Shown: positions 43,401 through 54,999 of the stretch, in pieces
How positions within the stretch are numbered: the first letter of the stretch is position 1
How the letters are laid out: each line of letters begins with the position of its first letter
NCBI RefSeq assembly: GCF_001653235.2
Contig: NC_035794.1
Location: forward strand, 1,178,001-1,242,000
DNA: 64,000 bases
Origin: Pochonia chlamydosporia 170
Taxonomy: Eukaryota; Ascomycota; Sordariomycetes; Hypocreales; Clavicipitaceae
Direction: 5' to 3'
Made by a program: the position numbers and the translations under genes
The notes under the pieces: model-generated
What the model was told of the DNA's origin: nothing
What the model saw: only the letters and a program-made list of their open reading frames with translations
Databases searched by the model: none

Positions 43401-44320
43401 TCCGCAGCCACTGCCACAACAAGTCACACTCCATCGACTCTACATCCTCCAGACGCGACGATCCCAGCATACGCCTAGCCCAAGCCAGCTCGCAAGCTCA
43501 AGATGAGCCCTCTCAGCCAGAGCAAGACGCAACACAAACCTCACAAGGCATACGTGTAACCCGCAGCACTAAATCCGACCGAGACCCAAGCATTCAACTT
43601 GCCAAAGCGTCCGCCGAGCCATCTAAACCAGATGAAACGCCCTCTACAGTCCGCGTCACGCGCAGCATGACTGAACACTCGGAAGAACACCACCACCAAC
43701 CTGGCGGAACATCCAAACGACCTGTTACGCCTGAAACCCAGCATGACGAGGTACTACAGTCGCCGTCCGTGTCAGGTTCCTTCATCGAAGACGAGTCACT
43801 CTCCGCACTGAAGCGTCAGCTCCAACGGGACCTGCAGACACAACTCCCAGACTACATACCCCTCAGGTCGCTACGCACATCTCTCAACAAAACTACGGAT
43901 ATCCTCGCCGTGGCTACGTCTACGCCTCCGCAGCCGCATCGTCCTAAACACGGCCCACGGGATTACATGCTTGAACTTAGCCTTACGGACCCGTCGTCCC
44001 CTTCAACAGTGATCATCGCAGACATTTTTCGTCCGCACCAGGCTTCACTGCCTGTAGTTCACAAGGGGGATGTGGTGCTGCTGCGTCGTGTGACGGTGGT
44101 GTCCATGAAGGGGCGCGGTTTTGGCGTGAGGGTCGGTGATGCGTCTGCGTGGGCGGTGTTTGAACACGGCGATGAGGAGATGTTGCCTCAGATTAAGGGT
44201 CCGCCGGTGGAAGTGGCAGATGAGGAGGTTGAGTATGCAGGAGGGCTGAGGAGGTGGTGGGATGCGCTGGATGATAGGGCTAGAGGGAAGATTGATAGGG
44301 CTACGCGGAAGGTTGTTTGA
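40409..44320 (+). CDS. Large acidic protein with C-terminal Pot1/Cdc13-type telomeric OB-fold
   Basis: Single exon of 1303 residues. Residues about 1-150 look folded (GVVTVTWPYSIVTKSIAFIL, IRIEFHGASGKAF, LEWQLKFTNRLLLTIRRAES). Residues about 220-1120 are disordered and very acidic from about 510, with long Glu/Asp runs (about 42.0-42.7 kb). Two copies of a DPSI.LA.AS...VRVTRS unit lie at about 43451-43569 and 43571-43671. The C-terminal about 170 residues (YIPLRSLRTSLNKTTDILAV, RDYMLELSLTDPSSP, VIIADIFRPHQASLPVVHKG, GDVVLLRRVTVVSMKGRGFGVRV) match the single-stranded telomeric DNA-binding OB-fold of the Pot1/Cdc13 family. A role in telomere end protection is likely from the domain, but it is not the classical Pot1, whose OB-folds are N-terminal. 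Confidence 0.85.
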   Translation: MADRPPLEALREAVPTPIAQLGPEIDDAKSRAIDGVVTVTWPYSIVTKSIAFILAEHDVLIRRNNGQIRIEFHGASGKAFADANVGGGDQLRISLDGAQWTRNGTKAGLPAGSLEWQLKFTNRLLLTIRRAESDDPDVIDVNVPEDDADRSLELPSIPRITPPVEAVGVENEVANSMPFVRPSTATVLSKRLASNTFEPEEFASPAFIKRARVSYGSLFEGDLDLFGDEKGRKKKNRRKSRFSMGNTVWRYSSRSPSQETKEPSEIGSLEDESTAEIHETAVSSFVAPASQQSTMVDEGCQTQELDFSPSMHVQVSAEAHFPGQQLAASPTAGYAIDNTTHLHTPSRNLFGNSQSHHEVPGAATEHMDSHVPTSQHHHGFDLGLPTTHVEMAPSAFASVSGPPDRIIAEAPTPEAVGVHDFPGVTLADHPYAEPAPHHDPNLHFHEDIHSTDHVFQHIPHQESDPWQPEAISSYPPVPNQHQDQHHTVAIDSSRVSAADVSRNTDFYHPQTAEEEEQTSHTHETFSRREEVLPDAEEEQYDSEDDGGDIKGEDYDLRNYEHTRDDDESESEEESDAPGSDVEQQAVDFEEEEDGDTSEEEEEEYEEEPSAQQRRAIAYRRQEEFEASEDGASAEDDSEEEGEDDVNGYDEDEDIEEEYDEEDEEEYDEEEEEVEEPPPPPRRPAEPVFISLLSDSEEEEEEKPVPTKAPQEVPADEMMHEDDEDIEEEAHTSEVEAAEQDIDEATTTHQPERDDKTQAEVDEESEPEADEPMDEPTQPATAVQDAEPEEIIEPQEEPDAMDVDEAASEPAGHADVEESKTRDNTAVEDVKDAPEIEAPAEEDAAEVSAAEEIEEATREADVEEQADAQESSAQAVEMPESVPAVDTHETAAKPDEAAAETEHEQSDSQKGETEDAKQNKQLPTPIETQSPEKTMAQQPAHQEDDDDAAAEDQIMSEYREYQSPTTKRPTEHVKPSTENEAPEPTQSQESDVLITVKSLRSHCHNKSHSIDSTSSRRDDPSIRLAQASSQAQDEPSQPEQDATQTSQGIRVTRSTKSDRDPSIQLAKASAEPSKPDETPSTVRVTRSMTEHSEEHHHQPGGTSKRPVTPETQHDEVLQSPSVSGSFIEDESLSALKRQLQRDLQTQLPDYIPLRSLRTSLNKTTDILAVATSTPPQPHRPKHGPRDYMLELSLTDPSSPSTVIIADIFRPHQASLPVVHKGDVVLLRRVTVVSMKGRGFGVRVGDASAWAVFEHGDEEMLPQIKGPPVEVADEEVEYAGGLRRWWDALDDRARGKIDRATRKVV
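42000..42450 (+). repeat. GAA/GAR-rich low-complexity coding tract
   Basis: A stretch inside the OB-fold gene dominated by GAA, GAG and GAC codons encoding Glu/Asp runs. The complement yields long Ser-rich open frames that are only shadows. Confidence 0.8.
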
Positions 44321-45597
44321 TATACCCGATTTTACGAAGTTATGACTACAGCAGAGTAGCTAGGCATGTGAAGAATTTACTTTGCATAATGGATGTGGGT
44401 TGTGAATAAAGCCATGACATGTTGTGCTGTTTGGGATTAATGAACTGGCTAATTTCTTGAATCGCACATGCTTGCTCACATGCAAGATATTGTCCACACG
44501 AACTAAGTACCTGATACTTGCGGGAAGTAGATCCGTTCGAGATCCTAGCCCATTCACTAACACGTGTGAAGCACATCATTTGGAGAATGCGGGGACTCCG
44601 ATATAACTTCGTTGCTGGTCTGGGGCTCCGATGTGCGGAGAGGATGTGACTCTGTGATGGATTTATGGGAGATGTCGGAAGTGTCTGGCCAAGCAGACGG
44701 TTTGTGGCAGTTGAGGCTTATGGGTGGGGCCGAGGTTAGTTGAAACGGGTAACCGTTCGAAGACGCTACGTTTTGAAGGGTTCCGTAATAGACGGGATGA
44801 GGTTTATTACGTTCAGTTAGTTTTCCCTTTGTTAGTTAGTTGTCTTTCAGTGGGGGGATAATCCTTGGCGCAATCTGCTTGCCATTTCCTCGTTGAGTCA
44901 GGTTGTGATGCGGTTGGATCTACCTGGTAGTTGGTGGATTTGGGTCGTACTATTTCCGTAGTCGACCAGTTTCGTTTCTAGAGCTTTGTGAGACTTACAG
45001 TTATGAGCTCAGAGCAGGCTCGGTATGTTGTCTCAACTCCTTTTTGTTGTGATCTGTTACCATGATGTTGGTTAATTGTCATGTCTTTGAGGCTTTGGTT
45101 CCGAGTTGATGTGAATGCTTGGCAATGCGTTAGTTCGCCTTAAACTTGTTTTCCTGCCTCGTTAAACACTCGAAGATAACAACTTGGCATTCCTTTCCAG
45201 CAAATTGCCTTCATGTCTTTTAAACGCCAAGAAGAAGGTTATTTTTATGAATGTTAGCTCGTGGAAATTGACTAGGGTTGTCTCAACTAACCTCAGCTTT
45301 GGGTTGTGAGCCCCGCACCACGTAGCCAATCTTGTATGGACTTCACTTCAATTCTGACAAAACCTTTTCTCTACCCTAGGCAAAAAGAAAATGAGGCTGG
45401 AGCATTTCCTCCAGACAAAGTGGTCATGGGTTTAGCTTCTTCGGTGTGTCAAATACCCCGATGGCCCAGACAGGAAATAATGGGGGATAGCAATGCGAGG
45501 AGAGATCCTGATGGGGTGTCGCCTGACAGATCGGTGTTGAAATTTCAATAACCAGTTTTTCTTCAAACTATTTCAAGGAGGCACAAGTGAAGCTATC
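44321..45597. other. Intergenic region
   Basis: About 1.3 kb, AT-rich, with a GTTAGTTAGTTG stretch near 44832. The right end is the promoter of the Cys-rich surface protein gene. No other feature was recognised. Confidence 0.5.
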
Positions 45598-46619
45598 ATG
45601 CGATCCACGAATCTATTCAATCTATTGGCCTTGTCGATACCCGTGCTAGCCACAAAACCCCGGGTTTCTGTCGGTGAACTGGTGGATGTCAGGGTTCCGG
45701 TGGGAAAAGATGTTCAAGTTTCCCAGGAATCCAACGCGAGTATCATAGCCAGACAGGACATATTTGGGGGCTTCAACCTTTTCGCACGAGACTGCGATCC
45801 GGGTAGATGTAAGTTCGGAAAGCCCACTGTGCCTTCCTGTGTTCCTTTTATGCTGTTCTCGCAACTAACAGTTAAACAGATCTCTGCCCCGATGGCGGAT
45901 GTTGTAAAACCACTCAAAACTGTGTTGGAGACGGATGTTGCGACAAGCCAAAAGTAGCCTGCGGCACTGACGGGTGCTACGACCCCGCGGAACGAGTATG
46001 CTGCCAATCCCGAGGTACGACCTGTAGACTAGGATATGACTGCAATGATGTTCAAGGATGCTGTCCAAAGGGATTAAAGCCATGCGGCGGAAGCAACGAA
46101 TACTGCTACGACGAGAAGGATGAAAAGTGCTGTGAGGATAATGGAAAGTGTGATAAAGACGAAACCTGTGTCAAAGGTGGCTGCTGTAAAGCTCTGAGCA
46201 AGCCTTGTGGCAAGAAGTGCTACAACGTCGTCTTTGATATATGCTGTACGGACGGTGACGATGCATGGTCTTGTCCGAAAGGCGAGAAGTGTTGCGCGAA
46301 GTCGAAGGGTTGTTACAATCCAGATACCGAAACCTGTTGCTCAGCTGGAGCTTGCCCTGATAGCGGTAGCTGCTGTGACAAAGAATGCTGCAAATCGACC
46401 GAGACATGTGGAATCAACGGGTATTGCACTGCAACGCCGACTTCCACCACCTCCACCACGTCAACGAGCAGTTCTACCAGCACGACAACGGCTGGAGGAG
46501 ACAGTGCCGGCGCAGGTGCACCCGCGAGCGGGGGAGCTCCGAATGAAGGAGCCTTCGGTCGAGGCAATAACAATATCATACTGGCTGCGGCGCCTATTGC
46601 AGTGGCCTTGCTTTTATGA
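45598..46619 (+). CDS. Cysteine-rich GPI-anchored cell-surface protein
   Basis: Exons 45598-45808 and 45880-46619, intron 45809-45879 (71 nt), 316 residues. There is a signal peptide (about 1-19, FNLLALSIPVLA). A linker with a dibasic-like site (IIARQ) follows. Residues about 70-240 hold many CC pairs in a regular spacing (CPDGGCCKTTQNC, GDGCCDKPKVAC, KGGCCKALSKPCG, SGSCCDKECCKS), giving a disulfide-dense, granulin-like pattern. After that comes a Thr/Ser stalk (STTSTTSTSSSTSTTT), a small-residue region with a likely omega site (NEGAFGRGNN), and a hydrophobic tail ending the protein (IILAAAPIAVALLL). These are the standard parts of a GPI-anchored wall or membrane protein. The function is unknown; such fungal proteins can take part in adhesion or wall stability. 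Confidence 0.85.
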
Positions 46620-49600
46620 TCACCAATGGACCAGCAGGACATGGTCCTTCCTAGGCGAGGGATCGTTCATGGACATAAGCCTTTGCGATATTACCGCGAA
46701 ATGCTATTCTTCATGATGGGGCCAATGTAGGCTTGTGGAAGTGGACGACTGCCGCGTTCGCTAGGGCACGCCTAAGATATGTCGGTTGGTTGACCAATAT
46801 CTTAAGCCCAGCTCGGGCTAGCTACTCTGATAGATTACCTGAGTGACAAATTGACTGCTCCGTTCAAGAAACGGACCTTATTGCTTGTCTGATCCTCAAC
46901 GCGGTAATCACATGGCGTTTATTCATGGTCTGACTCGGTTATCATCTCAGTATGATCGTCCAATTATGACGGGCCCTATTTGCCGAATGCTTGCCATTAA
47001 GAGAGATGTAGGCGGATCGAGCAGCTGATATGACGCATGGTTCTGAGGGTAATAGATCGTGATATGGTGCTTCATACGTCTAGCATGTGAAGAGCCTGCC
47101 CCAGTATGTACGAAAGAGTCAACAGGCGTGACTGCAATTGGACCATGCCGTAGCCGACGGCCCATCACGATGCGAGTGCCGATTTAGTCCATTTCATGGA
47201 GGTTCTGCCGAAGAGCCCGGGCAAGAGGCAGGATTCATTAGACTCTGACAACTGATTAGGACATCACTGATGAGATTGCAGGTCCTAGAAGAGCCATCAG
47301 GTTGACTGTGTCGATTAATGTGGTGGTTGTATGGCGGGTCAGCGGATAAGCATGCATCGCTGCCATCAAATGAATCAATCAATCCTAGAAGGGTTCGATA
47401 CACAACAGCCATGCATTATCTTGTGAAACCCTGGTGATGACCTCGTTGATATCCTTGAAGCTATGAAGCAAAATTTTAGATCGTGTCTCTGGTGGAGATT
47501 AGATGAGACGTGGTTGATACGTCTGAACGGCACCATGCGGGATCGCCCTTGGCTTCACACCGTCATCTCAGAAGAGTTCAGCGGACGCCAACGGGCCGAG
47601 TCCATAATGGATAAAGCCGTTGCCAAGTCAGCCATCATGCTTCAGATCGTTCATGTTTATGCATTTTCAAACTTCAAACCTGGCCATCAATCAAACGTAC
47701 CAGAAACAGCCCCACGAGGCCGATTTGTCAGGCTCAATCTACGTAAGATGAACGAGGGCGAGACATATCTCGGAGCCCGGCACACTGCGACAAAGCCTGC
47801 AGCACAGACAACGAGTGCACTCAGGTCAACGACTTGTGTTGTGGTGGACGGCGGCGGTGACCCTCAGAAGAATACTTCCAAGCCCTGCAGCCCCCAATGC
47901 CCAGCTTCCTCGTTTGTGGATATGCAGGTCGTTGAGGACGCCGAATTCCCGTCTGATCACATCAATATCTGGTCTCCTCCGTAAATGTTTGCTGGAGGGC
48001 GACTCATCAGTAGTTACTGTACTGGGCATTTCACCCTAGCTGTTCATTGCGGTTGATGCAAGACGGACCCTGTCCCATTACCCTGGTCATGTTGTCGGAG
48101 GAAATCGGAAGTTGTGCAGCGAATCTTGAAGAACGGAGCCTACTCCACAAATATCGTGGACATGTCCAGTCATCGTCTCCTAATGAAATGCCGTTTCACG
48201 CAGCAGGCTCTAGGACCTGTAGGTGATTGAAATTAGAGCCGGGTCCAAAGGTACCAAGGTAAACAGCAACATTTTGATTGTTAGTGTGCCGCGATTTTGA
48301 TGCTTGTGAACCAAGAGGTCGTTATTGGCGTGGCTCACACGACAGTGAAACCGTTCAAAGCTTCAGTCCCAAGTTAGCGTCAAGAGCGGCGCCACATGGG
48401 AGGCACGCCTTGGCTGTTGTGCACCCCGATCCCGTAGTGTCCCGGCATTGTCTTGGATTGCAGTGGGGCGACGAGGACAGCCAGGGACCCAAGTCGTTGA
48501 GCCTTAGAAGCCCCAAGAGCTTCGGCCATGACCTGGAGTGTGTGGTGGAGAGAGTAAGCAGCGAGGGCTTGGGCATCGCCGTTGGAGTCTGGTGTTGCTG
48601 CACACGGCCATATTCGTCTCCCGTCCAGACAGACCACGAGATGTATCCTAGTAAACGTTGGCACGTCAGTCTTCAGGTCTGACCGTCATTCTGTCAAAAC
48701 GACCAAGACAGGAATAGACTGTTGTTCTTTGCAAAGTAGCGGTGGCTACGCATCACCTCCTCATGTTGGTAGTTCACCAGCAGGCCAAGTCAAGTATTGG
48801 GCTTCATGCCGAGTGGGCAATGAAACAGTTTGTGGCGTCCGTAAGCGGCAAGTGCTTCCCCACTAGGAGTATTGAATGCTTTTGCAGTCGGGAAGCGGTT
48901 CTGACTCCAATGGTCTGGCTTTGTTTTCAAGGGATGGATGGCATGGACATGGACTCGAGCACGGGGTTGGAGATGGGATGAGCTCTAAACGTGGCCGACG
49001 TGGCTGACTCTGAGTATCTGTTCGTCACGCCTTCTGCCCCAACAGACGAGAAACGCAAATGATTGTACAGGTACAAGCAGTTTGCACCCCGTTCGTGCCT
49101 GCTTTGCCAGTTTGTACTTCAAGATCGAACGCAGAGGGAAGCTGCTGCCGGGGCGTCGTCTCCGCCTTCCAATTGTTGCATGCTGGATGCCACAGCCTTG
49201 TACATGGAAGAATGAAGCTGCCTGGATGCTCCTTCCTTTTGATATCTCTTCCCCCACTGTTGCTCCATACCGCAGGCCTCCGTGCGATTTCTTCGTCAGC
49301 TCATTACTCGCATTCACCAGAAGGAATCGTGGAAAAAATTTTCGAAGCTTCAAATGAGGCCAGAATGCCCCATATCCCCCAATATTACGCCGAACTACAC
49401 GCTCAACTTCATTGACTCCTTGACTCCCATCGGGGCAATGCCAGGACCCATGTACAGCATGGCGAGTCCGGTGCCCGACGGACCCTGGAAGTTCTGGGGG
49501 AGGCTTCGGCGGTGGAGCCCTGGTAGCTTAAGCTGCAAAAGCGGACGCAGCGGGCGCCGTCGCGGCCTGAAGCTAGTGGATGATTGATGAGTATCGTCTG

Positions 49601-51680
49601 CTCTTGTCTTGTTTGGATTCATTGTCACGCTCAGTGCTGAGTATCAGGGACAGGACAATCGTGATTGACTCGCTAAATATCAAAGAGCGGCGACGAAAGC
49701 AAAGCACATACCAGGCATCACGCGACAGTTGGCCCTGGAGAACTGTTCGAGCAGTGGGAATCATTCTATGGCTCCTGTACTCCGTACGCTTTGTGATCCA
49801 TGCAAGAATTGACAAAATCATTGGGCTTACCCAACATGACACCAACCGACCACACTTCAATTCGCAACCGCTACGAGCTCCGGCTTGCAGGGACCATTCT
49901 CGGTGGAGACATGGATGGGCGGGAAAGCAGCACCCCAGGTCAAGCTGCATGGCCAGGGGGCATGAGCCATCACAATTGAAACAGAACAATACAAGACATT
50001 ACAGAAAATGGACATGCAGGCTACGCAACATGCAGCGGCTCCGACGAGGCGGATGCCGTACGGCGCCGAAGTAGTGAGCAAGTCGATTTTCGTCCCATCG
50101 GGGTGCCATCCTCCGGCAACGGCCCCGATCAGCTCTGTTGCCCTTCATACACACTAAACTCACTGTCGAGTTGGGACAATCTCATTTGAGCTTTCCCCTG
50201 AGACTGTTTCCCTTTGAATATCACTGGACAAAGGACGAGGCATGCAACCAAGGCACGCAAATTGCTTACCGAGTTGAGAGCACTGCCGTTGTCATTCCGG
50301 GGTATATCACGGTCAAAAAGCACCGAATTGGTACAATGACCTAAAGCTGTTGCGGGACGTTCCCAACAGTTTTCAGCCGGCATTGACAACGGCATCAAGA
50401 CAAGCTCCAATAGCTATCCATTCAAAAACTTGAGTTTGGGACACGGCCTTCGTTTTGACCGGGCTCAAAGACCCAAATAAATCCCACCATGGGTTGGGGC
50501 ACTTTTGGGGCATCGTATTACAGCACAATGGCCAAAAGGTTGGGATTGAAAATTTGTGCCGATGTGGCGCCGCCAGACGCTCTTTCAGAGTCACAGTTAT
50601 CCTCGATCGACTCTCTTACAATTTACTATATTTACATGCACACGCAAGAAGGCAGGCACTGGGAGCATTGTAATACTGTATTGCATTGTACCAGAAGCAG
50701 CGACAAAGCAGCACAGCAGCGCATTTCCCATCTATGGTCTCCGTGGCTTTGAGCAATTGATTGATTGATCCTTGTGCGTCGCCGCTAGGGAGAAACCGCT
50801 TGCAAAAAAAAAGCCAACGACCTCGGAACCGTCGCCACTAACAATCCATTGACCTCGGATTGTCTGGTCGACAAATCTGTCAAATGGTCCGATAGCTTTT
50901 GTCGGCTTTTTGTCTCCAAGTTTGAAAGTCAACACTTGACTATCAGTCATCCTGTGGTCCCCCCCTGGCACGCTTTAATTATCTGGAGGCCCCAACTTTC
51001 ATCCATTTTATTGCTACCATTTTCATCTTACTGTACTGTACTCCATACCCTCTCTCCCCGTCCGTCCATCGTCGTCCTCCTCCGGCGCAACACGCCGCCC
51101 CCACTGACCAGTTATTGTACTTGGACTGTTGCTTTCCCCCGACGTCCAATTTGTTCATGTTGCGGCGTCTGCGCTAGTTTGGGCACATACCATTTCTTCA
51201 TTATTTATTACGGCCTATTACTTCTTTACTATTCGGGCTCGCTCATCCCGATTCTCTCCAGCCCTCCTCCCTGACTCCCACCGTTTCTTCTTTCCTGCAT
51301 CTCACTTGCTGGGCCGAACTCCACACCGGCAACGCACCTTTCGAATTGAAGTACCAAGTACCTTGTACCTGGTACCTGGCCGAGAGTGTTTTTGGTCCAT
51401 CTGGTCCCATCCACCCGCGACCAGCCCGTTTACGTTCAGCTGCGAAAAACGCAACCCCGAGCGTTTTCTCTCTTGCACTTCTGTCAAGCGTCTTTGTTTG
51501 GGTTGTTTTCAAGCTTCTCTTTCGAGCTTTGAAACTTGCCCTTGGCGCAAGCATACTTGTCAGTTTGGTCCTCCGACAAGCCCCGGTCGATCCCCCGTGC
51601 CCGTCACTCCCCAACTCCCACTTGCCACTCTCTGCCCCCGTCCCTCCTAGTCATTTCCATCGTTCCCCTTGTTGCCTCGC
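46620..51680. other. Gene-free interval of 5.1 kb
   Basis: No frame resembles a known family. The longest (47463-47984, 173 codons, plus strand) has no domain, signal or codon pattern to support it. One TACTCCGTA copy lies at 49778-49786. From about 50.9 kb the sequence becomes pyrimidine-rich and leads into the malic enzyme gene; a GTACC-rich stretch is near 51348-51372. Confidence 0.5.
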
Positions 51681-54341
51681 ATGCATCAGCAGCGTCTCTC
51701 GACCTTGGTCGGGTCTCCTTGGGTTCCTCTCGGCGGCGGACCGTCCTCCCCCAGGGTTTTAATAAGTCGCCTGGCCCTCGCTGTTGGTGGTGGTGTTCAT
51801 GACCCATCCAGTTCGACGGCAAGACCCTCTGCTGCTTCCGCCGCCCTCCGTCAGCGCCGCCCTGCTTCTTCCGTATATTTTTCTTCATCAGCTCCCGCTC
51901 GTGCTCGTGCCTCTGCTGCCGCTGCTACATCTTTGTCTTCTCCCTCGGCATCTTCTTCCACCACTTCAATACCTTCTCCTTTCACAACCATGCCAATGGC
52001 TTCGCCGCAAAGTTCTGAAAGCTCAGACTTCACGCCTCGCTCTACCTCTCCTTCATCATCTATTGGCTCCAGCCGCTCTTCTCGTACATCTGTGTCTAAT
52101 AAGCGAATGTCCATTTCTGGCCGCAGACTCACCCACTTTAACCCTATGTCAACTGTCGACATTGCTGCTATTGAAGAAGCAATGAAGATGGCCGCTCTCG
52201 ATCAGCACCGTGGCTACGCCAAGGAATCATATGGCGAGATCAAGCAAGACCGCGACACCGAATACATGGCCAAGACTCAGGCCGCCGGCTACCAAATCAT
52301 CCGTGAGCCTCTTTGGAATAAGGGTATGTCGTCCCCCTCTCTGACCACTTCGGGTACCGTTCCTGGCGTGGGCGGCATGCCCAGTAGATACTTGGTGTGG
52401 TTGAATATATGCGCAATTTCGATGTTGCTTCGTCGCACCGTGAAAAGCCGCCGTCGCCGGCTGTTTTCCTACCAAATGTCCTCGTACTAACCTGACCGTC
52501 TGCCCGTTTTTGCAGGTCTCTCATTTACTCCTGAGGAACGTGCCACCAACAACCTCACCGGTCTCCTCCCACATGCTATGGAGTCCCTTCAGACTCAGTG
52601 CGCTAGAGCCATGAAGATGATCCAGACTCGCCAGACCAGCATCGACAAGTATCTGTATCTTTCAAATCTCAAAGATCAGAATATTGACTTGTTCTACCGC
52701 CTGTTGATGGACAACGTCCGCGAACTCATGCCTTTGGTCTACACACCTACCATTGGCGATGTTTGCCTGCAATATTCCAGCATCTACACCAGACCTGAGG
52801 CTCTGTATATCTCCATCAAGCAGCGCAAATCCATCCGGACCATGCTTCGGAATTGGCCCTGCACGAACCCCGAGATTTGTGTCGTCACTGATGGATCCCG
52901 TATCCTTGGTCTGGGTGATTTGGGCATGAATGGCGTTGGTATTTCCGTAAGTACTGCATAGCGACAAGCATGATACATGGACGGTGTCGTCACTTGGAAG
53001 TATACTGACAGCATTGGCCCATAGATTGGCAAGCTGGCCTTGTACACTGCGGCTGCAGGTATTCACCCTTCCAAGACACTTCCTATCGTCTTGGACTGCG
53101 GCACCAACAATGAAACCAACTTGAAGGATCCCATGTACTTGGGTCTAAGACAGAAGCGCCCCTCCGTACAAGTCCAGCAAGAGTTTATGGACGAGTTCAT
53201 GGAAGCTGTGAAAGAAGTGTACCCCGACATGGTTGTCCAGTTTGAAGACTTTGAAAGTGAAAAGGCATTCAACTACCTGGATCGTTATAGAAATACCCAC
53301 CGGGCTTTCAATGACGACATCCAGGGCACTGGTGCTGTCGTTCTTGGCGGGTACGTTCACTTGAACCTCAACAACCTCCTTGCATCCAAGCTTCATTCGA
53401 AATCCATTCAGCGCCTTGACTAACATATCACTAGATATATTGGCGCTTGCAACTTGTCTGGCGTCCCTATTGAGGAGCAACGTCTGGTCTTCATGGGCGC
53501 TGGCTCTGCTGGTGTCGGTGTAGCCAAGCAGCTTGTAGAGTACTACACTCGTAGAGGATTCACTGAGGCCGAGGCCCGTAACAAATTCTGGCTTGTTGAC
53601 ACCAAAGGCCTCGTCACCAAGGACAGAGGGGACAAGCTGGCAGAGCACAAGAAGTATTTTGCTCGCACTGACAACAATGGCCACCAATTCCGCACTTTGG
53701 AAGAGGTCATTGAGTATGTCAAGCCAAGTGCCCTGGTTGGTCTCGCCGCTACCTTTGGCGTTTTCACTGAGTCCGTTGTCCGAGCCCTGAAGGCCTCTGT
53801 TGATGCTGGCGGCCTCGGTCGACGTCCTATCCTGTTTCCCCTCAGCAACCCCTTGACCAAGGCCGAATGCACGTTTGAGCAGGCCGTGCAATGGACCGAT
53901 GGTTCAGTCATCTTTGCCTCTGGATCTCCATTCCAGTCGTTCACCGTCAAGGTTGGTGGCGAGATTGGTGAAGTGACATACCACCCCAACCAAGGCAACA
54001 ACGTCTACGTCTTCCCTGGTCTGGGTCTTGGTGCCATTCTCGCCAAGGCTTCTCGTGTCACCGACAACATGGTGTACACCTCGGCTGACGCTCTGGCCGG
54101 TTCACTGAACGTTGAGGAAGTCCACAAAGGCTTGATTTACCCCAGAATCGAGCGTGTCCGCGAGGCCAGCGTCATTGTTGCCCGCGAGGTCATGAAGGCT
54201 GCTCGAAGAGACGGCGTGTCAGAACTCCCGGAGGCCTACTGGCATGAGTGGGAGGAATGGGGTGATGTTGCCTTGACTGCGTACATCAAGCAGCGCATCT
54301 ACAACCCCTCCTGCTTCACTGATGCCCGGGGCCGCCTGTGA
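51681..54341 (+). CDS. MAE1: NAD-dependent malic enzyme, mitochondrial
   Basis: Exons 51681-52323, 52516-52946, 53025-53350 and 53435-54341, with introns of 192, 78 and 84 nt, 768 residues if the first ATG is used. The catalytic part is fully conserved: YTPTIGDVCLQYS (Tyr general acid), GSRILGLGDLGMNGVGISIG (NAD site), DCGTNNETNL (in the malate-binding region), FNDDIQGTGAVVLGG (metal ligands, Asp pair), and the second Rossmann motif FMGAGSAGVGVAKQL. It oxidatively decarboxylates malate to pyruvate, making NADH. The about 165 residues before MSTVDIAAIEEAMKMAAL are Ser/Ala/Arg-rich and longer than usual. They include a plausible mitochondrial presequence, but a downstream ATG (MPMASPQ, at 51990) may be the real or a second start. 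The first intron is unusually long for this window. Confidence 0.94.
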
Positions 54342-54971
54342 GAGGGGGCGTTGAGAAAAAAAGGAGAGTGCGTGATGGCGGGTTGTTGACGACAGCGATG
54401 AAATATTGGTAATTTGAGCCTGGTGGTGCAGGGTAACTTAATACCCCCGCCAGTGAACCACATTGTAGGGAAGCATGGTTTCAAGAACGGATACATGAAG
54501 AGTATCCAGGATGGCGTTGATTGATTTTGGGAATAATGCTCGAGTCTAGACGACGCGGCAACCACCACCCAACGGTATATATCTGGCAGCATATGTTTTC
54601 ATGTATGCGTATGCTGGACATTCGTTAGCCATAGTTTCAAACAGCGTTGTGTCCAAAGGACCGCGACATAATTGAACATAACATTGTCAGGAACCTGTCC
54701 GTGGACGAAAGTGATGTGGTGTAGTGCCAACGATGTGCAAGTCTCGATGTTGACAAGTGGGGGTGAGAAGACACCGTATCAAGGTGAGATGAGGTCAAGT
54801 TCCAAAAGGTGAAGCTGTTGAAATTGGAAATTCCTCACCGGTGACTGGTCCATCTCGAAATGAAGTCCGGAGTGGATGCTCGGTGATCCGATGAACCTTA
54901 AAGAATGCGGGGAGGTGAGATCTCATCGGACGGTCACCCATCTATCAACCGGCACGGCTCCGCTCCGTACT

Positions 54972-54999
54972 CAGGTCCCAGGTCCCAGGTCCCAGATCC
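54972..54999. repeat. Four tandem units of CAGGTCC (last imperfect)
   Basis: CAGGTCC three times followed by CAGATCC. Intergenic, shortly downstream of malic enzyme; no function is evident. Confidence 0.85.

Noticed and set aside
47463..47984. 173-codon frame in the 5 kb gap
   Set aside because: No domain, no signal peptide, no splice support, and random-looking composition; could be real only if expressed.
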